62,626 nucleotides of DNA from Paracoccaceae bacterium (GTDB lineage Bacteria; Pseudomonadota; Alphaproteobacteria; Rhodobacterales; Rhodobacteraceae): assembly GCA_022448925.1 (NCBI GenBank), contig JAKVCP010000015.1, forward strand, positions 1 through 62,626, read 5' to 3'. The position numbers were made by a program, and so were the translations under genes. Of this stretch, positions 37,468 to 45,991 are shown in pieces (position 1 is the first letter of the stretch; each line of letters opens with the position of its first letter). Under the pieces are notes generated by a model that worked only from the letters and a program-made list of their open reading frames with translations, did no database searches and had not been told where the DNA came from.

Positions 37468-37980
37468 GCGGCACATGCGGCGGCGCGCACGCTCTGGTTC
37501 GTGTTGCTGTCCGTCCGGCGCCTGACCCGACATGCTGCCGCCGTTCGGACCCAAAAGCCCTTGGCACCACACACAACGAGCAAAACAGCGTATCCCGATC
37601 TTTATCAGGCCAGGCTCGTTGCGGTGAACTGGATGAATGCCAAGGTGTTTGCGAACATCTTTGACCGCCCATTGCGTCTCTGGTCAGTTTCAGGCCGACA
37701 TCGAGGTCTTGCCAAGACTGTGCCGCACCCGGCTTTCTCATGGCGCCCTGCGCATCAAGGCTCGGCGAATATGACCGCGCCACGCACTATGACCTTGCCT
37801 CGCTCGCGCAGCTCGCCCAAACTTTGCGCAGTCCACATCAGGCGGGTAGGCCCATGATGCCACGGGTCAGCACTATGCGCCTGTCGTCACCCGGGTGCCA
37901 CCCATAGACCGAAAACGCGTTCTTGTTCGATTGGTCCCCCGACCTGTCGACACTGCAGCATCAAGGCCAAAGGTGATGAT
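37468..37980. other. Gene-free stretch before the catabolic cluster
   Basis: Overlapping short frames are present on both strands, but none has a ribosome-binding site and recognisable content. Some text (for example NWMNAKVFANIFDRP in one frame, GEYDRATHYDLASLAQLAQ in another) is protein-like and breaks between frames, so this may be a decayed gene. The promoter of the DUF1989 gene should lie at its right end but is not obvious. Confidence 0.45.
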
Positions 37981-38847
37981 ATGAAACCACAGAAACCGCG
38001 ACATGCAGCGCCCAGCAGCGCCGCACAGATGCGCGCAGTGCCGCCCGTCGTATGCTACCCCGTAGAAACCTTGCCCCAACCGGACATTCCCACACTTCTG
38101 GCCCGGCGCAAAACGGCCAGACAATCCAGTCAGGTGATCGTCCCCCCCCGAGATGGGGCCTGCATCGAGGTGCCGGCTGGATCGTTCTTTCGTATCACAT
38201 CCATCGAAGGCCCGCAGGTCGGAGATTTGAATCTGTGGAACGCGCATGATCTGACCGAGCGATTTTACTCGGGCAAAACCCGCGCCTTGCATGGCACGCA
38301 TCTGTCCACAGGTGACCAGATGTGGTCCAGCTTTCCGGCAATGCGCCCTATGGCCACCATCGTTGATGACACGCTTGATTGGTACGGGTTTGATGCGTTT
38401 GGCGGCTCGGTTCATGATGTGATTGGAACCCGGTGTGATCCCTATACGCGACGGCTGCTGTCGGGTGAGGACTACCACTATTGCTGTCATTCGAATTTGA
38501 CGCGGGCCCTGTCAGCATACCGGGGGCTGGACCTGCATGAAGCAGAGGCGCATGTGCATGACGTCCTGAATGTCTTTATGTGCACCGGGTTCACGCAGGA
38601 CACCGGCCAGTACTTTATGAAAGCCAGCCCGGTCCGACCCGGCGATTACCTTGAATTCCTTGCAGAGATCGATCTCTTGGTGGGGCTGTCGGCCTGTCCC
38701 GGCGGCGATTGTTCTTCTGAGCATTCATCAGATGCTGCGGCCTGTTATCCGCTCGAACTCTCTGTCTGGATGCCACCGGACTCTGCGCAAAAGGACCACA
38801 AGGTGCCGCAATTGAACGCCTACGACCGCAGTCACGGCATAAGCTAA
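37981..38847 (+). CDS. DUF1989 family protein (carboxyguanidine deiminase-like)
   Basis: The 288-residue protein has the DUF1989 pattern: VPAGSFFRITSIEGPQVGDL, LWNAHDLTERFYSGKTRAL, CCHSNLTRAL, DVLNVFMCTG, and RPGDYLEFLAEIDLLVGLSA followed by CPGGDCS. DUF1989 members (urea carboxylase-associated) include the CgdA/CgdB carboxyguanidine deiminase subunits, so a deiminase-type reaction on a guanidino compound is a fair inference. This copy stands alone, without a second subunit or urea carboxylase. It is followed about 50 bases later by the PLP enzyme gene. Confidence 0.8.
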   Translation: MKPQKPRHAAPSSAAQMRAVPPVVCYPVETLPQPDIPTLLARRKTARQSSQVIVPPRDGACIEVPAGSFFRITSIEGPQVGDLNLWNAHDLTERFYSGKTRALHGTHLSTGDQMWSSFPAMRPMATIVDDTLDWYGFDAFGGSVHDVIGTRCDPYTRRLLSGEDYHYCCHSNLTRALSAYRGLDLHEAEAHVHDVLNVFMCTGFTQDTGQYFMKASPVRPGDYLEFLAEIDLLVGLSACPGGDCSSEHSSDAAACYPLELSVWMPPDSAQKDHKVPQLNAYDRSHGIS

Positions 38848-38899
38848 GGCGACACTCGGAAAAGGCGGATACCATGCCAGGATCGTACAGACAGCCAAA

Positions 38900-39943
38900 A
38901 TGCACATAGTCACAAACGCCCGGCGCAACCAAGCCAAGTTGATGCCAGAGGCGCCGTTCCCCTCGACGCGGGCGGACCGCGTCGAAACCCTGTTGGATCA
39001 GTGCCCCATGGCCGCGCAAACGCCCTTGGTGGATGCCAGTGCGATGACAGACGGCATGACGCTTTGGGTCAAGGATGAACGGCCGCGGATGGGGCTGGGA
39101 TCTTTCAAGGCGCTCGGTGCCGCTTATGTCATCGCCCGACAGGCGGCAGACGTTACCTCAACGCCCGACGCAACCACGCTGACCGGGCGCACCTTCGTGA
39201 CCGCCAGTGCTGGAAATCACGGGCTCAGCCTGGCTGCTGGAGCCCGGGTTTTCGGCGCCAGGTCGGTGGTCTATATCGCGGATACTGTTCCCGATAGCTT
39301 TGAACACCGGCTGCAGGACTACGGCGCCTGTGTGGTGCGCAAAGGCGCCGATTACGCAGCGTCGATGGAGGCCGCAAGGGCTGCCGCCGAAGACCAGGGC
39401 TGGACGCTTCTGTCTGACAGCTCATGGAAGGGATACACCGACTTGCCGTTTGTCCTGATGGAGGGGTACTTGCAGATGGCCGCAGAGGCCGTCGCGCAAT
39501 GTCCCGCTGTGCCCAGCCATGTCTTTTTGCAGGCCGGCGTAGGGGGGCTGGCAGGCGCAGTGGCTGCCTACCTTCGGCAGGCATGGGGGGATGTGCCACA
39601 AATCATCGTCGTCGAGCCAGAAGCCGCGCCAGCTCTGCAGAGCAGCATCGTCGCGGGGTCTTGCGTGTTCGCAGAGGGCCCCGACAGCGTTATGGGCAGG
39701 CTTGACTGCAAAGAGCCATCGCTGATCGCACTCAACGGACTGGCGCGGGATGCAGACCATTTTCTGACGCTCGACGATAAGGACGTCACAGCGCTGTTGC
39801 CCAGAATGGCGGCGCAAGGGTTGGCCACGACGGCATCGGGCGGGGCCGGATTGGCGGCGGCTTTACACAGAGATGTCAGCGATATGCTTGGACTGGATGG
39901 GACCGCGCAGTGTCTGTGTTTCCTGTCCGAGGTTGCAGAGTGA
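38900..39943 (+). CDS. PLP-dependent lyase of the diaminopropionate ammonia-lyase / EutB type
   Basis: A fold-type II PLP enzyme of 347 residues. The Schiff-base lysine is Lys70 in GLGSFKALGAAY; SAGNHGLSLAAGARVFGA is the phosphate-side loop; LLSDSSWKGYTDLPFVLMEG and HVFLQAGVGGLAGAVAAYL closely match diaminopropionate ammonia-lyase (YgeX). EutB of ectoine degradation belongs to the same broad fold. A lyase acting on an amino acid released by the neighbouring enzymes is inferred. Start is uncertain: ATG 38900 or ATG 38942. The stop overlaps the M24 gene's GTG. Confidence 0.8.
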   Translation: MHIVTNARRNQAKLMPEAPFPSTRADRVETLLDQCPMAAQTPLVDASAMTDGMTLWVKDERPRMGLGSFKALGAAYVIARQAADVTSTPDATTLTGRTFVTASAGNHGLSLAAGARVFGARSVVYIADTVPDSFEHRLQDYGACVVRKGADYAASMEAARAAAEDQGWTLLSDSSWKGYTDLPFVLMEGYLQMAAEAVAQCPAVPSHVFLQAGVGGLAGAVAAYLRQAWGDVPQIIVVEPEAAPALQSSIVAGSCVFAEGPDSVMGRLDCKEPSLIALNGLARDADHFLTLDDKDVTALLPRMAAQGLATTASGGAGLAAALHRDVSDMLGLDGTAQCLCFLSEVAE

Positions 39944-41073
39944 GCAGCTTTGCCGCTTCCGAATTTGCCGGTCGGACGGCGCGCGCGCAGGCGCTGATGG
40001 CCGAACACGACATTGCCGCCTGCCTTTTGACCACAGAGCCAGAGGTGCGTTACGTCACCGGCTACCTGACCCGGTTCTGGGAAAGTCCCACACGCCCTTG
40101 GTTTATCGTTCTGCCCGCCTCGGGCAAGCCGATCGCTGTTATCCCATCGATCGGTGCCCAGCTGATGGGACAGACCTGGGTCGATGATATCCGCACCTGG
40201 CCGGCACCTGACCTGGAAGACGATGGCCTTGGCCTTTTGATCGACACCCTGCACGAGGTTGCGCCAGGCGGGCTTGTGGCTCTTCCTGACGGGCATGAAA
40301 CCCAGGTGCGCATGCCCAAGAGCAACCTTGACAGGCTGGCACAGGCGGTGTCGCTGACATCTGATGCCGGGATCTTTCGTCGTTTGCGCATGGTCAAATC
40401 CCAAGCAGAGATCCGCAAAGTCGCAAGGGCCTGTCACATCGCAGGCCGTGCCTTTGCCCGCGTGGCCGAAATCGCCTCGGCCGGCGTACCACTTGACAGG
40501 ATTTTTCGCGATTTTCAAATCCTGTGTCTGGAGGAAGGGGCCGATTGGGTGCCCTATCTGGCGGGTGGCGCGGGTCAGGCCGGGTATCGCGACGTGATTT
40601 CCCCCGCCACAGCCACCCCGCTGACGACAGGCGATGTGCTGATGTTGGACACCGGCCTCGTGCACGAGGGATACTTTTGCGACTTTGATCGAAACTGGTC
40701 GGTCGGCCGTCCCAGTGCCCCCGTACGCAACACCCACCGGCGTCTGATCGAGGCAACGCAGTCCGGGGCAGACGCCGCGAAACCCGGAGCCACGGCCGCA
40801 ACGGTATTTCATGCCATGAACGCGGTTCTTGCCCCGGGGTCCACCGGCACCGATGCCGGCCGCCTTGGGCACGGCCTGGGAATGTCGCTGACAGAGTGGC
40901 CCTCGTTGATTGCGACGGACCACACTGTCCTGACACCCGGAATGATCCTGACACTAGAGCCCGGAATGGCCCTGGGTGATCGGATCATGGTGCATGAGGA
41001 AAACATCCTGATCACCGAGGGCGACCCGATTTTCCTAAGCCCAAGGGCTGGACCGGAGATTCCCATCATATGA
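39940..41073 (+). CDS. M24 family metallohydrolase (Xaa-Pro peptidase / ectoine hydrolase-like)
   Basis: The 377-residue protein has the pita-bread fold with metal ligands seen as Asp237 (MLDTGL), Asp248 (YFCDFDRNW), His311 (RLGHGLGMSLTEW), Glu340 (TLEPGM) and Glu353 or Glu354 (MVHEENILI). The set is complete, so it is likely catalytic, unlike the metal-free creatinase. The text GHGLGMSLTEWPS resembles ectoine hydrolase DoeA as well as Xaa-Pro peptidases. GTG 39940 overlaps the PLP gene stop (GTGA). The substrate is probably a small amide or amino-acid derivative. Confidence 0.82.
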   Translation: MSSFAASEFAGRTARAQALMAEHDIAACLLTTEPEVRYVTGYLTRFWESPTRPWFIVLPASGKPIAVIPSIGAQLMGQTWVDDIRTWPAPDLEDDGLGLLIDTLHEVAPGGLVALPDGHETQVRMPKSNLDRLAQAVSLTSDAGIFRRLRMVKSQAEIRKVARACHIAGRAFARVAEIASAGVPLDRIFRDFQILCLEEGADWVPYLAGGAGQAGYRDVISPATATPLTTGDVLMLDTGLVHEGYFCDFDRNWSVGRPSAPVRNTHRRLIEATQSGADAAKPGATAATVFHAMNAVLAPGSTGTDAGRLGHGLGMSLTEWPSLIATDHTVLTPGMILTLEPGMALGDRIMVHEENILITEGDPIFLSPRAGPEIPII

Positions 41074-41801
41074 GCCACCGCCCCTATGAATTGATGCCCG
41101 ATTCCGACCTGCCCTGTGCCTTGGGGCTCATCGTGCTGAGGGCCGACGAAACCCTCGAACCCGAGTTTCATGAAGCGCTCGCAGACGTGCCTGCGGCACT
41201 TTATGTCAGTCGCATTCCCAGCGCTCCCGAGGTCACGCCAGACACTTTGATCGCTATGAAACAGGCGATCCCGGCCAGTGCGGACCTGCTGCCAAAATCG
41301 CCGGATTTCAAGAGTGTCGGATATGGTTGCACTTCTGCAAGTGCTCTTCTTGGATCCGATACAGTTGCGGGTCTGGTCAAATCAGCCTGCAACGCACGTC
41401 AAGTCACAGATCCGCTGCGTGCTGCGGTCGCCTTTGCGCATCATCACAGCTTGTCGCGCCTGGCGCTTCTGTCGCCCTATACTCCACAGGTCAACAAGCC
41501 GTTGCGCACCGCTCTTGCACATGCCGGTGTGTCCACGGAGGTGTTTGCGACCTTCGCAGAAGCGCAGGAAGCCCGGGTTGCGCGGATTGCAGAAAGCTCG
41601 ATCGTTGAGGCCGCATGCGATCTGGGAAGCGCCCCACAGGTTGACGGTGTTTTTCTAAGTTGCACCAACTTGAAGACGCGCACCGCCATACCAAAAATTC
41701 AAAGCCGCATTGGAAAGCCTGTGTTTTCCAGCAACTCTGCCCTTTTCTGGCATATGACAAAATGCGCTGATCTATTAAAAATCAGCCAATTACAGCAATG
41801 A
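41070..41801 (+). CDS. Asp/Glu racemase-superfamily protein, EutA/maleate isomerase-like
   Basis: The 243-residue protein has the two catalytic cysteines of the superfamily: Cys87 in SVGYGCTSASALLG and Cys198 in GVFLSCTNLKTRTA. The SCTNLKT text is typical of EutA and maleate isomerase. Reactions in this family are racemisation, isomerisation or decarboxylation at an acidic carbon. It overlaps the M24 gene in ATGA and ends the enzyme group. The ABC operon follows after a 94-base gap. Confidence 0.8.
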   Translation: MSHRPYELMPDSDLPCALGLIVLRADETLEPEFHEALADVPAALYVSRIPSAPEVTPDTLIAMKQAIPASADLLPKSPDFKSVGYGCTSASALLGSDTVAGLVKSACNARQVTDPLRAAVAFAHHHSLSRLALLSPYTPQVNKPLRTALAHAGVSTEVFATFAEAQEARVARIAESSIVEAACDLGSAPQVDGVFLSCTNLKTRTAIPKIQSRIGKPVFSSNSALFWHMTKCADLLKISQLQQ

Positions 41802-41895
41802 CTTGACATTTATTATTGCGGGCTCGGCGCTTGGATGATGTAGTTATGATCAAAATAAGGTCTTCGAGAAAGACCAGACAATAAGGGAGTTCTGT

Positions 41896-42999
41896 GTGCT
41901 GGATGCCGCATTAGACCAATCTTTCGTGACATTTGATCGTGTTCAAAAGTCCTATGACGGTGAAAACCTCGTCGTGAAAGATCTGAACCTTTCGATGCCG
42001 AAGGGCGAGTTCTTAACCATGTTGGGCCCATCCGGGTCGGGCAAAACAACTTGTCTGATGATGCTTGCCGGATTTGAGACAGCAACACATGGTGAAATCC
42101 TACTGGACGGCAAACCGATCAACAATATCCCTCCGCACAAACGCGGAATTGGCATGGTCTTCCAGAACTACGCCCTCTTCCCTCACATGACCGTCGCAGA
42201 AAACCTGTCCTTTCCCCTCGAGGTGCGCAAAATGGACAAGGCGACGCGCGAAGCAAAGGTCAAACGTGCGTTGGATATGGTGCAGATGGGCGCGTTTGGT
42301 GGCCGGAGGCCTGCGCAACTGTCAGGCGGACAACAGCAACGGATTGCGCTGGCCCGCGCCCTTGTGTTTGAGCCTGAACTGGTTCTGATGGACGAACCTT
42401 TGGGGGCGCTCGACAAGCAGCTTCGGGAACACATGCAGTTCGAAATTACGCGCCTGGCGCATGATCTGGGCATCACAACCGTCTATGTCACCCACGATCA
42501 GACCGAAGCCTTGACCATGTCTGATCGCGTCGCTGTATTCGAAGACGGCCGGATCCAGCAGTTGGCCCCACCCGACACATTGTATGAAGAGCCGGAAAAC
42601 AGCTTTGTCGCGCAATTCATCGGAGAAAACAACACGCTGGAAGGCGTTGTGACACAGATCAAGGGGCCTGACCTCTGCGAGGTCAAGCTGGACGGCGGTG
42701 AAGTGATTGATGCAAAGCCGGTGAATGTCGCAAACGTAGGGGACCGAACCCGCGTTTCGATCCGCCCCGAACGGGTCGAGATGAACAAGGACCGGCTGCA
42801 AGAGGGCGCGCATACTCTCAGGGCAGAGGTCCTTGAATTCATCTATATGGGTGACACCTTCCGCAGCCGACTGCGCGTCGCCGGAAATGACAATTTCGTC
42901 GTCAAGACGCGCAACGCACCGGACCAGTTACGGCTGACGCCGGGCACCCAAGTTGACATCGGGTGGTTGCCTCAGGATTGTCGCGCGCTTGACGCGTGA
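41896..42999 (+). CDS. Spermidine/putrescine-type ABC transporter ATP-binding protein
   Basis: The 367-residue protein has Walker A GPSGSGKTTCL, signature QLSGGQQQRIALARAL, Walker B LVLMDEPLGALD and H-loop VTHDQTEALTMSDR, then a C-terminal TOBE domain (RVSIRPERVEMNKDR). It is the PotA-like subunit of an importer. Start is GTG 41896 with AGGGAG upstream. It is the first gene of a four-gene transporter set. Confidence 0.92.
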   Translation: MLDAALDQSFVTFDRVQKSYDGENLVVKDLNLSMPKGEFLTMLGPSGSGKTTCLMMLAGFETATHGEILLDGKPINNIPPHKRGIGMVFQNYALFPHMTVAENLSFPLEVRKMDKATREAKVKRALDMVQMGAFGGRRPAQLSGGQQQRIALARALVFEPELVLMDEPLGALDKQLREHMQFEITRLAHDLGITTVYVTHDQTEALTMSDRVAVFEDGRIQQLAPPDTLYEEPENSFVAQFIGENNTLEGVVTQIKGPDLCEVKLDGGEVIDAKPVNVANVGDRTRVSIRPERVEMNKDRLQEGAHTLRAEVLEFIYMGDTFRSRLRVAGNDNFVVKTRNAPDQLRLTPGTQVDIGWLPQDCRALDA

Positions 43000-43093
43000 A
43001 ACAGAACGTTGGCGTCACAGCAGATCTGTGGTGTTTTCGTAAACGGGAAAACTCGTGACCTGCAAAAAATACGAGCAAAAAAAGGGAGTTACC

Positions 43094-44209
43094 ATGAGAA
43101 AACTACATATCGTTTCGGCGGTGTCGACACTGGGCCTGATGGCCGGTCTGGCCCATGCCGGTGGGCATATGGCAAGCGACATGACGCTGGTCAGCTGGGG
43201 TGGCGCCTATCAACAAAGCCAAATCAACGCCTATACAGATCCATATGTCGCCATGAACAGCGGCGTCACGGTCACCTGGGACGAAAGCTCGGCCGAAGCG
43301 GTGGCCAAGCTGCGCGCGATGAACGAAGCGGGCAACATCACCTGGGATGTTGTTGACGTTGTTGCCGCGGACGCTCTGCGTTTGTGCGACGAAGGTCTGG
43401 CGATGGAAATCGACGCCAATGATCAACTGGCAGCGGCCCCCGACGGCACGTCCGCCGAAGATGACTTTGGCGATCTTCTGGTCGGCGACTGCTTTATCCC
43501 GCAGATCGTCTATTCCACCACGTTCGGCTATCGCACGGATATGGTTCCGGCCGGTGCCGAGGCGCCAAATGACATCTGTGACGTCTTTGACCTTGAAACC
43601 TATCCCGGCATGCGGGCCCTTGAAAAGCGCCCGATCAACAATGTCGAATGGGCTCTTCTGTGTGACGGCGTTGCCAAGGCAGACGTCTATGACGTGCTGG
43701 CAACAGAAGAGGGCCAGGAACAGGCTTTGGCAAAACTGGACACAATCAAGGACAGCGTGATTTGGTGGTCTGCTGGCGCAGACACGCCACAGCTTTTGGC
43801 CGACGGCGAAATCTTTATGGGCTCGACCTACAACGGTCGTCTGTTTGCAGCCATCGAAGAACAGGGCCAGCCTATCGGCATGATGTGGGACGCACAGGTG
43901 TTCGACCTTGATGGCTGGATCATCCCCGAGGGTCTGTCGGATGAGCGCAAGGCCCGCGCGCTGGACTTTGTCTACTTCGCGACGGACACACAGCGTCTTG
44001 CAGATCAGGCCAAGTATATCTCTTACGGTCCTGCACGCCTGTCGTCGGCCCCCCTGGTCGGCCAGCATGCGTCGTTGGGCATCGACATGGCACCTCATAT
44101 GCCAACCGATCCCAACAATGCCGCGAACACGTTCCTCTACAACTATGAGTTCTGGGCGGACTATCGCGACGACATCGATGCAAAGTTCCAGGCCTGGCTG
44201 GCACAGTAA
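43094..44209 (+). CDS. Spermidine/putrescine-type periplasmic substrate-binding protein
   Basis: The 371-residue protein has a signal peptide ending near AGLAHA and the PotD-like opening TLVSWGGAYQQSQINAYTD. It is acidic and secreted. Related proteins bind polyamines, amidino or quaternary amine compounds; a creatine or guanidino ligand is inferred only from the adjacent creatinase and DUF1989 genes. The ATG at 43094 has AAGGGAG upstream. A hairpin follows the stop. Confidence 0.88.
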   Translation: MRKLHIVSAVSTLGLMAGLAHAGGHMASDMTLVSWGGAYQQSQINAYTDPYVAMNSGVTVTWDESSAEAVAKLRAMNEAGNITWDVVDVVAADALRLCDEGLAMEIDANDQLAAAPDGTSAEDDFGDLLVGDCFIPQIVYSTTFGYRTDMVPAGAEAPNDICDVFDLETYPGMRALEKRPINNVEWALLCDGVAKADVYDVLATEEGQEQALAKLDTIKDSVIWWSAGADTPQLLADGEIFMGSTYNGRLFAAIEEQGQPIGMMWDAQVFDLDGWIIPEGLSDERKARALDFVYFATDTQRLADQAKYISYGPARLSSAPLVGQHASLGIDMAPHMPTDPNNAANTFLYNYEFWADYRDDIDAKFQAWLAQ

Positions 44210-44222
44210 GCAAAAGCATGTC

Positions 44223-44248
44223 GGAAAGGGCCATTTGTGGCCCTTTCC
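44223..44248 (+). terminator. Hairpin between the binding-protein and permease genes
   Basis: A perfect eleven-pair stem (GGAAAGGGCCA / TGGCCCTTTCC) with a four-base loop lies 13 bases after the binding-protein stop and is not followed by a T-run. It probably stabilises or attenuates the transcript so that the binding protein is made in excess of the permeases. Confidence 0.6.
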
Positions 44249-44320
44249 ACCACGACGTCGCCGACACATCGGCGTCCACGGGCTGTCTTTTGGCAGCGAT
44301 CCTTTCCCAACGGGGTAAAT

Positions 44321-45988
44321 ATGAGCGACACGACATCCTCCGGCCCAATGCTCGCCGCAGATGGCACGCCACTGAAAACAAGCCTGGCCCGCGCGCTGCG
44401 CCGTCAAAAGATCCGGGCGCTGGCGTTGATCGCGCCGCTTTTGCTGTTCGTGGTGATCACTTTCATTATCCCGATCGCCACCATGCTGTTTCGGTCCGTG
44501 GAAAATCAAATCGTCTCGAACACGATGCCCGAAGCAACCCTGGCCTTGCAAAACTGGGACGAAAGCTCGGATCAGACACCAGAAGAGCCGCTGTTCCAAG
44601 CCTTGTACTTTGACCTGTTCAAAGCCGCCGAGGCAAAAGAACACACCAAGCTGGGCACCCGGCTGAACTATGAACAGACAGGCACCTCGTCGCTGTTTCG
44701 CACCACCGGTCGGAAGCTGGACGATGTCGGAGAGGAATGGCAGGATCCGATCGAAGACATCGCCCCGGCCCTGAAAGATGGCGAGACCTGGTTTGCCTTG
44801 ATGTCGGGACGTGGCGACAACACGCTGCTCGAGGCGCGCCGGTCGCTGTGGAACGACATGGTGCCCGACGCCTTCAATGGCGATGTGGGCCTGACACTGT
44901 CGGACGAGGTGGCCGGTATGCTGCCCCTGACTGCCGCCGCCTATTCGGATTGGGCCATCTTCGAAGCGCTCGAAGAGGGGCGTGACATCGCCAAGCGGGA
45001 CCCCTGGGAGGCGGTTTATGTCGGTCTCGGTCTTGACCTGCGCAACGCGGACACCGTCGCTGCGATCGACAGCTATTCGGGCCCTCATGCGCAAGACCTG
45101 AAGTTGCTGACGGCGCAACTTGACCAGTTGCCGGACCTGATGTTTCGCGATGCCTTTGCCGACCTCGACGAGGATTGGCTCGACCCTGAAGTCTGGCAAA
45201 CGATCAAGATTTACAGCCCTGATTACACATCCGGCTACTTTCTCAATGCCGTGGATATGGAGATCGGCTCTGACGGTGCGCAGATGCGCCCGGACAATCA
45301 ACAGATCTACATCAAGCTTTTCGTGCGCACTCTGTGGATGTCCCTGGTGATCACGGCCAGTTGCATCGTGCTGGGCTATCCCGTGGCCTGGTTGCTGGCA
45401 AACTTGCCTTTGCGCAGCGCAAATGTGCTCATGATCCTCGTGTTGTTGCCATTCTGGACCTCATTGCTTGTCCGGACGTCCGCTTGGAAAGTGCTGCTGC
45501 AGCAACAGGGGGTGATCAACGAGATCCTCGTCTGGCTCGGATTTGTCGACGACGCAAATCGCCTGATCCTGATGAACAACGCGACAGGCACTGTCATCGC
45601 AATGACCCACATTTTGCTGCCTTTCATGATCCTGCCGCTCTATTCGGTGATGAAGACAATCCCACCGACGTACCTACGAGCGGCCAAAAGTCTGGGCGCA
45701 ACCAACTGGACAGCCTTTTGGCGGGTCTATTTTCCACAATCCGTGCCTGGGATCGGGGCGGGCTCTATCTTGGTGTTCATCTTGGCGATCGGCTACTACA
45801 TCACGCCGGAAATCGTGGGGGGCACAAGCGGGGTCTTTATCTCGAACCGGATCGCGTATCACATATCCAGTTCGTTGAACTGGGGTCTTGCTGCGGCCTT
45901 GGGATCCATCCTGCTGGCTGTGGTGCTGCTGTTGTACTGGCTTTACGATCGTATCGTCGGCATCGATAACGTCAAACTGGGGGGCTGA
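44321..45988 (+). CDS. ABC importer permease, PotB-like, with a large insertion
   Basis: The 555-residue protein has a first membrane segment near residues 34-57, then about 250 mainly hydrophilic residues, then the usual PotB-type core with LGYPVAWLLANLPLRSANVL and the EAA-loop text YLRAAKSLGATNWTAFWRVYFP. Ordinary PotB has about 280-300 residues. The insertion (about 65-300) is probably periplasmic, since it follows the first helix. Start ATG 44321 (MSDTTSSG). The next permease begins three bases after its stop. Confidence 0.87.
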   Translation: MSDTTSSGPMLAADGTPLKTSLARALRRQKIRALALIAPLLLFVVITFIIPIATMLFRSVENQIVSNTMPEATLALQNWDESSDQTPEEPLFQALYFDLFKAAEAKEHTKLGTRLNYEQTGTSSLFRTTGRKLDDVGEEWQDPIEDIAPALKDGETWFALMSGRGDNTLLEARRSLWNDMVPDAFNGDVGLTLSDEVAGMLPLTAAAYSDWAIFEALEEGRDIAKRDPWEAVYVGLGLDLRNADTVAAIDSYSGPHAQDLKLLTAQLDQLPDLMFRDAFADLDEDWLDPEVWQTIKIYSPDYTSGYFLNAVDMEIGSDGAQMRPDNQQIYIKLFVRTLWMSLVITASCIVLGYPVAWLLANLPLRSANVLMILVLLPFWTSLLVRTSAWKVLLQQQGVINEILVWLGFVDDANRLILMNNATGTVIAMTHILLPFMILPLYSVMKTIPPTYLRAAKSLGATNWTAFWRVYFPQSVPGIGAGSILVFILAIGYYITPEIVGGTSGVFISNRIAYHISSSLNWGLAAALGSILLAVVLLLYWLYDRIVGIDNVKLGG

Positions 45989-45991
45989 CCC

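Noticed and set aside
38900-41801. Calling this a standard ectoine degradation operon
   Set aside because: EutA-, EutB- and DoeA-like folds are present, but EutC, the deacetylase and ectoine transport genes are missing, and DUF1989 and creatinase point to guanidino compounds.
43103-45301. 732-codon open frame on the minus strand across the ABC binding-protein and permease genes
   Set aside because: It is antisense to two clear genes, has no family features, and is explained by high G+C and third-position bias.
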